From contig NZ_JACIEZ010000012.1 in assembly GCF_014197145.1 (NCBI RefSeq), forward strand, positions 1 to 64,000: DNA of 64,000 bases, written 5' to 3'. The stretch comes from Gellertiella hungarica. GTDB taxonomy: Bacteria; Pseudomonadota; Alphaproteobacteria; Rhizobiales; Rhizobiaceae. Position numbers and translations under genes: made by a program. The notes below the pieces were generated by a model. The model was given only the letters and a program-made list of their open reading frames with translations, searched no databases and was not told where the DNA came from. Below, one piece after another: positions 1-8,266 of the stretch (positions are counted from its first letter, which is position 1; each line of letters opens with the position of its first letter).

Positions 1-329
1 GAGTCCCCGCCGGGGGCATGCGAAAACCCCGGAAGGAGCGCGATGGGCGCAGAGAGACCGAAGTTGCGTTGGCAAAAGCCGAAACGGGGCGCGGATTGCG
101 CCATATACTTATTCATACGAGGTGCACCCGCGCCCCGGCCACCCCCTCGTGTCCCGAGGGAAGGACATGATGCATCCCCCGGCCTTTCCAAGGGCGCGGG
201 AAGGATGACGCATGGGAATTGGAATGGGAATGACGGCGCCCCCTTCCGTGACGAGCGGGAGGGGGGGCTGGGATTGGGTGGCGTGCAGCGCCGCGTGTGA
301 CGTAACGCACACCCCTCTGCCCTGCGAAC
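1..329. other. Intergenic stretch, no gene recognised
   Basis: No reading frame here has a convincing ribosome binding site or a recognisable product. The short frames on both strands are proline- and arginine-rich, as expected of non-coding high-G+C DNA. The segment is probably the end of an intergenic region whose upstream gene lies outside the window. Confidence 0.5.
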
Positions 330-735
330 TGTCGAGTTTGCCGATACGCACCCCCCTCTGCCCCTGCCGGGGCATCTCCCCCTCAAGGGGGGAGATTGAG
401 CGCCGCGTTTGCCGCACCGCACCCCCCTCTGCCCTGCCGGGCATCTCCCCCTCAAGGGGGGAGATCGGGATGGGGTTTATGATGGAAGTCCCCAGCCACC
501 GTTTCTGCAAAATGAGACGCTTGTTGTCTGGCGAAACCATAAAACCCACGGTCGATCTCCCCCCTTGAGGGGGAGATGTCCCGGCAGGGACAGAGGGGGG
601 TGCACATCGGCAAACTCGACCTCCGATCTCCCCCTTGAGGGGGAGATGCCCCGGCAGGGGCAGAGGGGGGTGCGGCACGGCAAACGCAACGCCTTGCGGG
701 CAAAGGGGAGGTGCGGTGCGGCAAACTCAACCCAA
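330..735. repeat. Palindromic intergenic repeats, four units in inverted pairs
   Basis: Four copies of a roughly 48-bp palindromic unit are visible. Units at 348-396 and 419-465 read from GCACCCCCCTCTGCC to GGGGGGAGAT; units at 554-603 and 625-673 are the same sequence inverted. Each has an inner hairpin of the CTCCCCCTCAAGGGGGAG type and an outer palindromic arm (CCCTGCCGGG or CCCCTGCCGGGG). Flanks resembling GAGTTTGCCG and CGGCAAACTC extend the symmetry outward. The block 419-603, two units facing each other across an 88-bp spacer, recurs at 28340-28522 with a clearly similar spacer. This resembles rhizobial RIME-type or REP/BIME-type repeats; the exact family is inferred. Confidence 0.85.
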
Positions 736-773
736 TACAAAACCCGACCGGAAGACAGAAAGGGAGATGAGAG

Positions 774-1175
774 ATGAACGGAAGGCATGTGCACTGGGAG
801 CAGCTGGTGGCCTGGGTGCCCGAGAGCGAACTGAAAAGGCTGGAGGCCATGGAGGTGGGGTATCGGGAGGCGGCCGAGGCGGACAGGCTGTTTGACATAT
901 GTCCGGTGCGGCAATGCCGCAGGAAGCGGCAATGCCAGGGACCGCTGGCGACGCGGCCGGAGAAAAGTCTGTGGCCGGAAGACATGCCGATCGAGCTGAT
1001 GACGGAGTGCCTGTGGCGGTATCCGGGCGAAAAGTGGGCAAGACTGCAGCAGGGGCTGGCCCGGATAGAGGAGGTCCTGGCGCAGGGCCGGAAGGGGAGC
1101 CTGCCGGGGCGGGAACTGATGGCGGACCGGATCCGGCGGGACCGCGCCGAACGGAAGGCGGCGAAGGAGGCCTAG
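774..1175 (+). CDS. Hypothetical protein with a Cys-X4-Cys-X5-Cys cluster
   Basis: I do not recognise this 133-residue protein. It begins with ATG behind a good ribosome binding site (GGGAG at about 762). It is rich in Glu, Arg and Lys, has no signal peptide or membrane segment, and carries three cysteines in the motif CPVRQCRRKRQC (residues 43-54), which could bind a metal or be structural. The C-terminus is a basic, probably helical tail. It lies just upstream of leuB in the same direction, separated by a G-rich low-complexity stretch. Composition and start signal support a real gene, but no function can be assigned. Confidence 0.6.
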   Translation: MNGRHVHWEQLVAWVPESELKRLEAMEVGYREAAEADRLFDICPVRQCRRKRQCQGPLATRPEKSLWPEDMPIELMTECLWRYPGEKWARLQQGLARIEEVLAQGRKGSLPGRELMADRIRRDRAERKAAKEA

Positions 1176-1231
1176 AGATCGAGACCGTGGCGGGAGCTCG
1201 TCGCGCGTTTCGAGGGCGCGCTCGCCGAGGC

Positions 1232-1322
1232 GAAGCAACGCGGGCGGGCCGGGGCGGCGCGGGCGGGGCGGTGCGGGCGGGGCGGTGCGGCGCGGGCGGC
1301 GCAGTGCGGGCGGGCAGGGGCG
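1232..1322 (+). repeat. G-rich low-complexity tract
   Basis: Imperfect iterations of GGGCGGGGCGGTGC make the plus strand almost free of A and T. Runs of three or more G are closely spaced, so a G-quadruplex on the plus strand or nascent RNA is possible. The tract lies between the hypothetical gene and leuB. Its frames read as Gly/Arg/Ala repeats and are not considered coding. Confidence 0.6.
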
Positions 1323-1440
1323 GATTGAGCCCGATATCACGGGTTTTCAGGACTTTTCGGGGCCTTTCCGCGCTTGACAGGCCTGCCCCGGGGTTTAAGA
1401 AACCGGCCCAATGCTCCAATCATCCACGAGGGATTTCCCC

Positions 1441-2553
1441 ATGACGACGCGTTCGCTTTTCCTGCTTCCCGGTGACGGCATCGGCCCCGAGGCCATGGCC
1501 GAGGTCCGCAAGATCATCGCCTACATGAACGAGACCAAGGGCGCCGGCTTCGTGACCGAAGAAGGTCTGGTCGGCGGATCGGCCTATGACGCCCATGGCG
1601 CGGCGATCTCGGAAGCGGACATGGACAAGGCGATGAACGCGGATGCGGTGCTGTTCGGCGCCGTCGGCGGGCCGAAGTGGGATGCGGTGCCCTACGAGGT
1701 GCGTCCGGAAGCGGGCCTGCTGCGCCTGCGCAAGGACCTGAAGCTGTTTGCCAACCTCCGGCCCGCGATCTGCTATCCGGCGCTGGCCAATGCCTCCTCG
1801 CTGAAGCCGGAACTGGTGGAAGGCCTCGACATCCTGATCGTGCGCGAACTGACGGGCGGCGTCTATTTCGGCGAGCCGAAGGAGATCATCGATCTCGGCA
1901 ACGGCCAGAAGCGCGGCATCGATACCCAGGTCTACGACACCTACGAGATCGAGCGCATCGCCTCCGTCGCCTTCGAGCTCGCGCGCACCCGCAACAACCG
2001 CGTCTGCTCCATGGAAAAGCGCAACGTCATGAAGTCGGGCGTGCTGTGGAACCAGGTGGTTACCGAAACCCACAAGGCGAAATATCAGGACGTGCAGCTG
2101 GAGCACATGCTGGCCGATGCCGGCGGCATGCAGCTCGTTCGCCAGCCGAAGCAGTTCGACGTGATCGTCACCGACAACCTCTTCGGCGACATGCTGTCCG
2201 ACGTGGCCGCCATGCTGACCGGTTCGCTCGGCATGCTGCCGTCGGCCTCGCTCGGCGCGCCGGATGCCAAGACCGGCAAGCGCAAGGCGCTCTACGAGCC
2301 GGTCCATGGCTCCGCACCTGACATTGCCGGCCAGGGCATCGCCAACCCGATCGCCATGATCGCCTCCTTCGCCATGTGCCTGCGCTACTCCTTCAACATG
2401 GTGAAGGAAGCCGACGACCTGGAAAAGGCGATCGCCAACGTACTCGACCAGGGCATCCGCACCGGCGACATCATGGCCGAAGGCTGCCGCAAGGTGGGAA
2501 CCGCGGAAATGGGCGATGCCATCCTTGCGGAATTCGCCCGGATTTCCAAATAA
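1441..2553 (+). CDS. leuB: 3-isopropylmalate dehydrogenase
   Basis: LeuB catalyses the NAD-dependent oxidative decarboxylation of 3-isopropylmalate, the third step of leucine biosynthesis, in the cytoplasm. The 370-residue protein opens with [12 protein letters not shown], the family N-terminus, and has [12 protein letters not shown], the catalytic region around [10 protein letters not shown], and the metal-binding segment [12 protein letters not shown] followed by [12 protein letters not shown] and [12 protein letters not shown]. The ATG at 1441 was preferred over an upstream in-frame ATG at 1411 because GAGGGA sits about 8 nt before it and the protein then starts at the family position. Length is normal. 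It appears to be transcribed on its own. Confidence 0.97.
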   Translation: MTTRSLFLLPGDGIGPEAMAEVRKIIAYMNETKGAGFVTEEGLVGGSAYDAHGAAISEADMDKAMNADAVLFGAVGGPKWDAVPYEVRPEAGLLRLRKDLKLFANLRPAICYPALANASSLKPELVEGLDILIVRELTGGVYFGEPKEIIDLGNGQKRGIDTQVYDTYEIERIASVAFELARTRNNRVCSMEKRNVMKSGVLWNQVVTETHKAKYQDVQLEHMLADAGGMQLVRQPKQFDVIVTDNLFGDMLSDVAAMLTGSLGMLPSASLGAPDAKTGKRKALYEPVHGSAPDIAGQGIANPIAMIASFAMCLRYSFNMVKEADDLEKAIANVLDQGIRTGDIMAEGCRKVGTAEMGDAILAEFARISK

Positions 2554-2572
2554 GAAGCGAAACGGCGCGGTC

Positions 2573-2610
2573 TGGGGGAAGAATTGCCCGGCAGGGCGCG
2601 TCTTCCCCCA
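2573..2610 (+). terminator. Hairpin after leuB
   Basis: Ten-base inverted repeat TGGGGGAAGA/TCTTCCCCCA with an 18-nt loop that holds a second small hairpin (GCCC GGCA GGGC). No T-run follows, so it may be a weak or Rho-assisted terminator, or an RNA 3'-end stabiliser. Confidence 0.4.
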
Positions 2611-2643
2611 CCGGGCCACCCGTTCCTTTCGCGTGGCCCCCCG

Positions 2644-3408
2644 ATGGAGGCCATCTTGCCGAAACAGGACGACAGACTGCAAAAGACTTCTCCGGCCTGG
2701 CGCCGGAAACTCGACCAGCGATACCGGCGCTACGCGCCGCATCATCCGAAGATTTCCTGGAAGCGCTGGACCGTCGCCACCCTTTTCCTGATCACCCTGG
2801 CCGCCTTCTTCTTCGACCGCCCCGCCATCGAATGGGCCCGCACCGGCCCGGAATGGCTGCGCGACTTCGCCGCCGACATCACCGATGCCGGAAAGTCCGG
2901 CTGGATCCTCGTCTCGGCCGCGGTGATCGGCATCGGCTCGCATTTCCTCGGCCGCAGGCTCGGTGCCCGCATGCACCGGTTCAGGGCGATCCGGCTGGTC
3001 CATGCCTCGCTCTACGTCTTCGTCTCGGTGGCAGGCTCGGGCCTCATCGCCAACCTTGCCAAGTGCGCGATCGGCCGCGCCCGGCCCATGCACATGGACG
3101 AGATGGGCACCATGGGCTTCCAGCCCTTCGCCCACGATTATGCCTTCGAAAGCTTCCCCTCCGGCCATTCCACCACGGACGGGGCGCTTGCCATGGCGCT
3201 GGCGATCCTGTTTCCGGCCTTCCGCGTGCCCTTCCTGCTGCTGGGCTTCTTCCTCGCCACCACCCGCACGCTGGTGGTCGCCCACTACCCGAGCGACGTG
3301 ATCGGCGGCTTTTCGCTGGGCGCCTGGTTCGCGCTGATGATGGCGATCGTCTTTGCCCGCTACGGCATCCTGTTCCGCACGGGCCTGCCGGGAGCACGCG
3401 CGCAATAA
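2644..3408 (+). CDS. PAP2-family membrane phosphatase
   Basis: This 254-residue integral membrane protein has the three-part type 2 phosphatidic acid phosphatase signature: KCAIGRARP (residues 140-148), PSGHS with the catalytic-type His at 175, and RTLVVAHYPSD with Arg208 and His214. Hydrophobic segments surround these motifs and place the active site at the membrane surface. Substrates in this family include phosphatidate, phosphatidylglycerophosphate, undecaprenyl diphosphate and lipid A; the sequence does not decide between them. The N-terminal 35 residues are basic and probably cytoplasmic. The start at 2644 is chosen because the upstream extension is Pro/Arg-rich and untypical; the exact start is uncertain. 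Confidence 0.88.
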   Translation: MEAILPKQDDRLQKTSPAWRRKLDQRYRRYAPHHPKISWKRWTVATLFLITLAAFFFDRPAIEWARTGPEWLRDFAADITDAGKSGWILVSAAVIGIGSHFLGRRLGARMHRFRAIRLVHASLYVFVSVAGSGLIANLAKCAIGRARPMHMDEMGTMGFQPFAHDYAFESFPSGHSTTDGALAMALAILFPAFRVPFLLLGFFLATTRTLVVAHYPSDVIGGFSLGAWFALMMAIVFARYGILFRTGLPGARAQ

Positions 3409-3450
3409 CCCGCGCCACGGCCGCCCGATCCGGGGGCCGACCCCCCGAAG

Positions 3451-3577
3451 CCCGGCACTTGGGGTGCCCGCGGCCAGGGGCCGCAGACAGGAAAAAACCC
3501 GGCACCTGAGGTGCCCGCGGCCAGGGGCCGCAGACAAGAAAAAACCCGGCACCTGAGGTGCCGGGTCAGAGGCCGGG
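3451..3577. repeat. 47-bp tandem repeat, about 2.5 copies, carrying a terminator hairpin
   Basis: Two 47-bp copies (3451-3497 and 3498-3544) and a partial third (from 3545) are nearly identical. Each holds the CCCGGCACCTGAGGTGCC palindrome half, GGCCAGGGGCC, and an A-run. The third copy completes a perfect hairpin. The array lies between the convergent PAP2 and symporter genes. Confidence 0.85.
3538..3566 (-). terminator. Rho-independent terminator of the symporter gene
   Basis: A perfect 10-bp stem, CCCGGCACCT (3545-3554) with AGGTGCCGGG (3556-3565), is followed on the minus strand by six T residues (A-run 3539-3544 on plus). It lies about 50 nt past the symporter stop codon. Two partial copies of the same hairpin and T-run follow immediately in the tandem repeat. 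Confidence 0.8.
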
Positions 3578-3616
3578 AAGCGAGGGGCTACCCGGCCTTG
3601 TCGATGAAATCCGGGA

Positions 3617-5494
3617 TCACGCGTTGATGTCGTTGTTCCGGGTTTCCTTGAGGAAGATCAGGCCGATGACGGCGCAGACCGCAGCGATGACGACCGGGTA
3701 CCAGAGGCCGTAGTAGATGTCGCCCTTGGCGGCGCTCATCGCGAAGGCCGTGGCCGGAAGCAGACCGCCGAACCAGCCGTTGCCGATGTGGTAGGGCAGC
3801 GACATGCCGGTGTAGCGGATGCGGGTCGGGAACATCTCGACGAGCATGGCGGCGATCGGACCGTAGACCATGGTGACGTAGAGCATCAGCACCGTGAGGA
3901 GCACGACGATCATGGTCGAGTTCACCTGGGCGGGATCGGAGACCATCTTGAAGGCGCCGGCGCCGGGGATGGTGTAGACCGGGATCTCGGTTGCCGAACC
4001 GGCTTCCTCGGCGGTCACGATCTTGTCCTTGATCGCGGCTGCGGTGGGAACCATGGTCTTCTCGGTCGCCTGGATGGCGGCGAGGTCGAGCTTCAGCTCG
4101 GGGTTCTTCTCGACGAAGCCGGCGAGCTTGGATTCGGCGACCTTGGCCGGATCGCGGACCAGCGGATAGCCGGCGGCCTGAAGGGCCAGGTTGATCTGCT
4201 TTTCGAAGGCAGCGGTCTTGGCCTTGGCTTCCTCGCCGGCAGCGACGGCGTCGAAGCTGGTGATCGTGGCATCGCCGAGCTTGACCACGGCATCCGCGGC
4301 AGCGGCATCGGTGACGACGCTGTAGGGCACGGAGTTCTTGGTCAGGAAGGCGGTGGCGATGTCGCAGGAAGTGGTGAACTTGGCCGTACCGGTCGGGTTG
4401 AACTGGAAGTTGCAGTCGCCCGGCTTGGCGGTCACGGTGGCCTGGATGGTGGCCTGGGCATTGGCAAGAGCCGGGTTGCCGTAGGTGGTCAGGCCCTTGA
4501 AGATTGGGCAGTAGGTCAGCGCCGCCAGGATCATGCCGGCCAGAATGATGGGCTTGCGGCCGATCTTGTCCGACAGCCAGCCGAAGACGACGAAGAACAT
4601 CGTGCCGATGGCAAGGGCGATGGCAACGAGGATGTTGGCCGTCTGTGCATCGACCTTCAGCACGTTGGTGAGGAAGAAGAGCGCATAGAACTGGCCCGAG
4701 TACCAGACGACGGCCTGGCCGGCGACGGCGCCGAAGAGGGCGAGGATCGCGATCTTGGCATTCTTCCACTGGCCGAAGGCTTCGGAAATCGGGGCCTTCG
4801 ACTGCTTGCCCTCTTCCTTCATCTTCTTGAAGGCGGGGGATTCGTTCATCTTCATGCGGATCCAGACGGAGATGCCGAGCAGGATCGAGGAGACGAGGAA
4901 GGGAATGCGCCAGCCCCAGTCGGCGAAGGCGGTCTTACCGAGGGCAAGCTGGATGCCGAGGATGATCAGGAGCGACAGGAAGAGACCGAGCGTCGCGGTG
5001 GTCTGGATCCAGGACGTGTAGAAGCCGCGGCGGCCATCGGGAGCGTGTTCGGCAACATAGGTGGCCGCACCGCCATACTCACCGCCGAGCGCCAGGCCCT
5101 GCAGCAGGCGCAGCACGATGAGCAGCACCGGCGCCCAGATGCCGATCGAGGCGGAACCGGGCAGGAGACCGACGAGGAAGGTGGACAGACCCATGATCAG
5201 GATCGTCACGAGGAAGGTGTACTTGCGGCCGACGAGATCGCCCAGGCGGCCGAACACCAGCGCGCCGAACGGACGCACGAGGAAGCCCGCGGCAAAGGCC
5301 AGCAGCGTGAAGATGTTGCGGGTCGCTTCCGGGAACTCGGCAAAGAAGGCCGCGCCGATGAAGGTCGCCAGTGAACCGTAGAGATAGAAGTCATACCATT
5401 CGAAGACGGTGCCGAGCGAAGAGGCGAAGATCACCTTCTTCTCTTCGGCTGTCATGGGGCGGGTCTGAGAACCCGCGGCAGCTGTGTAAGCCAT
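3617..5494 (-). CDS. MFS transporter of the metabolite:H+ symporter (MHS) family with large periplasmic insertion
   Basis: The protein has 625 residues, against about 430-550 for usual MHS symporters (ProP, KgtP, ShiA type). The N-terminus carries the family pattern TVFEWYDFYLYG and RPFGALVFGRLGDLVGRK. About nine membrane segments precede residue 333; then roughly 190 residues (about 333-523) are Ala/Lys/Asp-rich and soluble, followed by segments 10-12 with EMFPTRIRYTGMS and YHIGNGWFGG. If the N-terminus is cytoplasmic, the insertion lies in the periplasmic loop 9-10. It contains two cysteines (DCNFQF, SCDIATAF) that could form a disulfide. The start has a strong GGAGG. The substrate, probably an organic acid or osmolyte, is unknown. 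Confidence 0.88.
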   Translation of the reverse strand: MAYTAAAGSQTRPMTAEEKKVIFASSLGTVFEWYDFYLYGSLATFIGAAFFAEFPEATRNIFTLLAFAAGFLVRPFGALVFGRLGDLVGRKYTFLVTILIMGLSTFLVGLLPGSASIGIWAPVLLIVLRLLQGLALGGEYGGAATYVAEHAPDGRRGFYTSWIQTTATLGLFLSLLIILGIQLALGKTAFADWGWRIPFLVSSILLGISVWIRMKMNESPAFKKMKEEGKQSKAPISEAFGQWKNAKIAILALFGAVAGQAVVWYSGQFYALFFLTNVLKVDAQTANILVAIALAIGTMFFVVFGWLSDKIGRKPIILAGMILAALTYCPIFKGLTTYGNPALANAQATIQATVTAKPGDCNFQFNPTGTAKFTTSCDIATAFLTKNSVPYSVVTDAAAADAVVKLGDATITSFDAVAAGEEAKAKTAAFEKQINLALQAAGYPLVRDPAKVAESKLAGFVEKNPELKLDLAAIQATEKTMVPTAAAIKDKIVTAEEAGSATEIPVYTIPGAGAFKMVSDPAQVNSTMIVVLLTVLMLYVTMVYGPIAAMLVEMFPTRIRYTGMSLPYHIGNGWFGGLLPATAFAMSAAKGDIYYGLWYPVVIAAVCAVIGLIFLKETRNNDINA

Positions 5495-5818
5495 TAATCT
5501 GTCCTCCGCAGAAGCCCAAGGGGCGAAAAGGCGGCCCGCTCAGCTCCTCCAGAAAGCTGTCCCTTGCGGGAGTGGCACGCTTAACAAAAGACTGACAGAA
5601 AACAGGTATGAGAGTCAGAGATGCTTTTGGTTTATGACTTTAGTCGTATATTTTGCAGTGCAAACAGGCACATGGCGCGAATTTTGCACCCGCACAGAAG
5701 CCCCTTGGCGCGCCCCTCGGGCAAAGGGCGCGAGACTTGACCCGACTGGCGCGATGGCTTAGCGAGAAAGCCTTGAAAAACCGGCTGGATCGCCACCGGC
5801 ACGATCACGACCTCCAGA
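5495..5818. other. Divergent intergenic region between symporter and VirK-like gene
   Basis: The region holds the symporter leader (minus strand, GGAGG near 5507) and an A+T-rich stretch at 5600-5665 that contains GACTTTAGTC, a short inverted repeat. A weak plus-strand promoter candidate is CTTGAC (5736-5741), 17 nt, TTAGCG (5759-5764). No gene was recognised here. Confidence 0.4.
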
Positions 5819-6751
5819 ATGCACGCCATGCCGGATAGCCTCGACACTCCCCTCCGTCCCGCCGGACCCGGCAGGATCCTCGCCTATACGGGCGACGTGT
5901 TCCGGCACAATCCGTGGAAGCATACGGTCGTCTTCTTCTTCCGCTCCTTCTGGCAATACCGGCTGACCACACGCTGGATCGCCTTCATCGAGGATTTTTC
6001 GCGCAGGCTGGGGCTCGGCGCGCCGCCGCTCGAGCTGGTGCGCAAGGCCTTCGGCGCCTATTTCACCCTCAACCATTCGCTCGAGGGCCGCGAGGCGCTG
6101 CTCGAGGAGCACTACCGGCTTGCCGCCGGGCGCCTGCCGCTCGACCGCTGGAAGGCCTTCTTCGCGGGCGAGAGCGTGGAGCTCGGGCGCATCGCGGGCA
6201 AGAAGGATGCCTACATCGTCTGGCTGCGGCGTTCGGACCAGTGCGGCACCCGCCACGAGGGCGAATGGACGGGCGGGTTCGAAAGCGCGGCCACCGGGGT
6301 GCTGCTGTGCCGGATCACCTTCATCCTGGCGCGCGATGCCCGGGGCCAGCCGACGGTGGCCATCGGCGGCCTGCAGGGACCGGGCCGCGAGATCCCGAAG
6401 ACGGCGCTCGTCACCGCAACGCGCGATCTGGGCGGCCTGAGGCCGAAGGATGCCATGCTGCTGGTGGCGGCCGGCATCGCCCGCTCGCTGGGCGCCGGCG
6501 AGATGCTCGCCATCGACAATGACAGCCACCCGATCAACTACCGGGCAAAGCGCCGTCGCTCCCGGATGCTGACGGACTACGACGACTACTGGCGCGAGCG
6601 CGGCGGCGTCGAGGGCGGCCCCTTCGGATTCGTGATTCCGGCCAAGGATCCCGCCGAGGCCGAGCCCGGCAACAAGCGCCGCGACGAGGCCAAGAAGGCG
6701 TTCTTCGATTGCGGTTTTGCACTGCTCTGCGGAAAGCCCGGCGAGGGCTGA
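5819..6751 (+). CDS. VirK/YbjX (DUF535) family protein
   Basis: This 310-residue protein resembles the DUF535 family, which includes VirK of Shigella/Salmonella and YbjX. Supporting features are the WKHTVVFFFRSFWQYRLT region near residues 33-50, the central VAIGGLQGP motif and the following LRPKDAMLLVAAGIARSLGA and DNDSHPINYRAKRRRSRM segments. Members have been linked to virulence and to resistance to membrane-active peptides, but no enzymatic activity is established. No signal peptide is seen. It appears monocistronic. The ATG at 5828 is an alternative start; neither start has a strong ribosome binding site. Confidence 0.8.
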   Translation: MHAMPDSLDTPLRPAGPGRILAYTGDVFRHNPWKHTVVFFFRSFWQYRLTTRWIAFIEDFSRRLGLGAPPLELVRKAFGAYFTLNHSLEGREALLEEHYRLAAGRLPLDRWKAFFAGESVELGRIAGKKDAYIVWLRRSDQCGTRHEGEWTGGFESAATGVLLCRITFILARDARGQPTVAIGGLQGPGREIPKTALVTATRDLGGLRPKDAMLLVAAGIARSLGAGEMLAIDNDSHPINYRAKRRRSRMLTDYDDYWRERGGVEGGPFGFVIPAKDPAEAEPGNKRRDEAKKAFFDCGFALLCGKPGEG

Positions 6752-6799
6752 GCCGCAGCGAAGCGGTCTGCACCGGTGGCCGCTCCCTCCGCAAAGCCG

Positions 6800-6828
6800 C
6801 TTGACTCGATTGAAAAATGTCGTAAAGA
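6800..6828 (+). promoter_or_regulatory. Sigma-70 type promoter candidate for asd
   Basis: CTTGAC (6800-6805), a 17-nt spacer and TAAAGA (6823-6828) match the rhizobial housekeeping pattern CTTGAC-N17-CTATAT well at -35 and partly at -10. It lies about 265 nt before the asd start codon and implies a long leader. Confidence 0.5.
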
Positions 6829-7093
6829 CCTGCGGCAGACAAAGGAAATTTCCCGAGATGCCGTTCTCATTGCTGATCCTTGCTGAGAGACATCACCCGG
6901 CGCACTTCGCCGGCGGGAACCGATTTGTTTCCGTATCTTCCAAAACCACGGCCAAAACGACGACGAAAACCGTCTGACGTCTCTGGCCTGCCGCTCTCTC
7001 CCCGGCCCGGCTGGGGACAAGGAAAACGCCGAGGCGCCCCCTCGCGGCTTTCCCCTCCCAACCCAAGAGGAGAGACAGAAAGAGAGCAAGACA
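6829..7093 (+). other. Long putative 5' leader of asd
   Basis: No gene was recognised. The leader contains a 6-bp hairpin CCGGCG-CACTT-CGCCGG (6897-6913), a pyrimidine-rich stretch around 7040-7060 and a purine-rich run with GAGGAGAGAC before the asd ATG. It does not match a riboswitch class I know. Confidence 0.4.
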
Positions 7094-8128
7094 ATGGGTT
7101 TCAAAGTCGCAGTCGCAGGCGCCACCGGCAATGTCGGTCGCGAAATGCTGAACATCCTCGCAGAGCGCGGTTTCCCGGCCGATGAGGTCGTGGCGCTGGC
7201 TTCCGCCCGCTCCCAGGGCACGGAAGTCTCCTTCGGCGACAAGGTGCTGAAGGTGAAGAACCTCGAGAACTACGACTTCTCCGATACCGACATCTGCCTG
7301 ATGTCCGCCGGCGGCGACGTTTCCAAGAAGTGGTCGCCGAAGATCGGCCAGCAGGGCTGCGTCGTGATCGACAACTCGTCTGCCTGGCGCTACGACGCCG
7401 ACGTGCCGCTGATCGTTCCGGAAGTGAACCCCGACGCGATCGAGGGCTTTTCCAAGAAGAACATCATCGCCAACCCGAACTGCTCGACCGCGCAGCTCGT
7501 CGTCGCGCTGAAGCCGCTGCATGATTATGCGAAGATCAAGCGCGTCGTCGTCTCGACCTACCAGTCGGTCTCCGGCGCCGGCAAGGACGGCATGGACGAG
7601 CTGTTCAACCAGACCCGCGCCGTCTTCGTCGCGGACCCGATCGAGAACAAGAAGTTCACCAAGCGCATCGCCTTCAACGTCATCCCGCACATCGACGTGT
7701 TCATGGAAGACGGCTACACGAAGGAAGAGTGGAAGGTTCTCGCCGAGACCAAGAAGATGCTCGACCCGAAGATCAAGGTGACCTGCACGGCCGTGCGCGT
7801 GCCGGTCTTCATCGGCCACTCGGAGTCGGTCAACATCGAGTTCGAGAGCGAAATCACCGCCGACAAGGCCCGCGACATCCTGCGTGAGGCCCCGGGTTGC
7901 CAGGTGATCGACAAGCGCGAGAACGGCGGCTACATCACGCCTTACGAAAGCGCCGGCGAAGACGCCACCTACATTTCCCGCATCCGCGAGGACGCGACCG
8001 TGGAGAACGGTCTCAACATGTGGGTCGTTTCCGACAACCTCCGCAAGGGGGCCGCGCTGAATGCGGTGCAGATCGCCGAGCTTCTGATCAATCGCGGGTT
8101 GATCAAGTCGCGCAAGCAGGCAGCATGA
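7094..8128 (+). CDS. asd: Aspartate-semialdehyde dehydrogenase
   Basis: Asd reduces beta-aspartyl phosphate to aspartate semialdehyde with NADPH, the branch-point step for lysine/diaminopimelate, threonine and methionine synthesis. The 344-residue protein shows the nucleotide-binding motif GATGNVG (residues 9-15), IDNSSAWRYD, and the active-site segment NPNCSTAQL with nucleophile Cys130. The QSVSGAGKDGM segment and the C-terminal DNLRKGAALNAVQIAE are family features. Length is normal. The gene is followed by a strong intrinsic terminator and is probably monocistronic. Confidence 0.97.
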   Translation: MGFKVAVAGATGNVGREMLNILAERGFPADEVVALASARSQGTEVSFGDKVLKVKNLENYDFSDTDICLMSAGGDVSKKWSPKIGQQGCVVIDNSSAWRYDADVPLIVPEVNPDAIEGFSKKNIIANPNCSTAQLVVALKPLHDYAKIKRVVVSTYQSVSGAGKDGMDELFNQTRAVFVADPIENKKFTKRIAFNVIPHIDVFMEDGYTKEEWKVLAETKKMLDPKIKVTCTAVRVPVFIGHSESVNIEFESEITADKARDILREAPGCQVIDKRENGGYITPYESAGEDATYISRIREDATVENGLNMWVVSDNLRKGAALNAVQIAELLINRGLIKSRKQAA

Positions 8129-8154
8129 TTACCATTTGGTAAACAGTTTTGATT

Positions 8155-8193
8155 AAAAGCTTCGCAATCCTTCGGGACTTTGCGAAGCTTTTT
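8155..8193 (+). terminator. Rho-independent terminator of asd
   Basis: A 13-bp stem, AAAAGCTTCGCAA (8155-8167) with TTGCGAAGCTTTT (8180-8192), ends in a T-run. The loop contains TCC-TTCG-GGA, which can form a UUCG-capped inner stem. It begins 26 nt after the asd stop. Confidence 0.9.
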
Positions 8194-8266
8194 GAATTCC
8201 GGCAGTTGGATCGGACCGGCGCGGGGCCGGGCCCCGGGCATGGCGCCCCCAGCCGAACGGAGACCT

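Noticed and set aside
43-300. Small frame at the window start as a gene
   Set aside because: Proline/arginine-rich, no domain, and ends in repeats. Non-coding is more likely.
330-735. Palindromic repeats considered as an insertion sequence
   Set aside because: No transposase frame is present in any of the three loci; they are non-coding elements.
899-1444. Gly/Arg/Ala-repeat frame over the G-rich tract
   Set aside because: Low-complexity translation of a G-rich repeat; the better-started frame at 774-1175 explains the coding part.
3451-3577. Tandem repeats considered as a CRISPR array
   Set aside because: Copies are head to tail without unique spacers, only about 2.5 units, and there are no cas genes.
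5572-5590. TGGCACG resembling a sigma-54 (-24) element
   Set aside because: The required GC-containing -12 element (TTGCA/T) is missing at the right distance.
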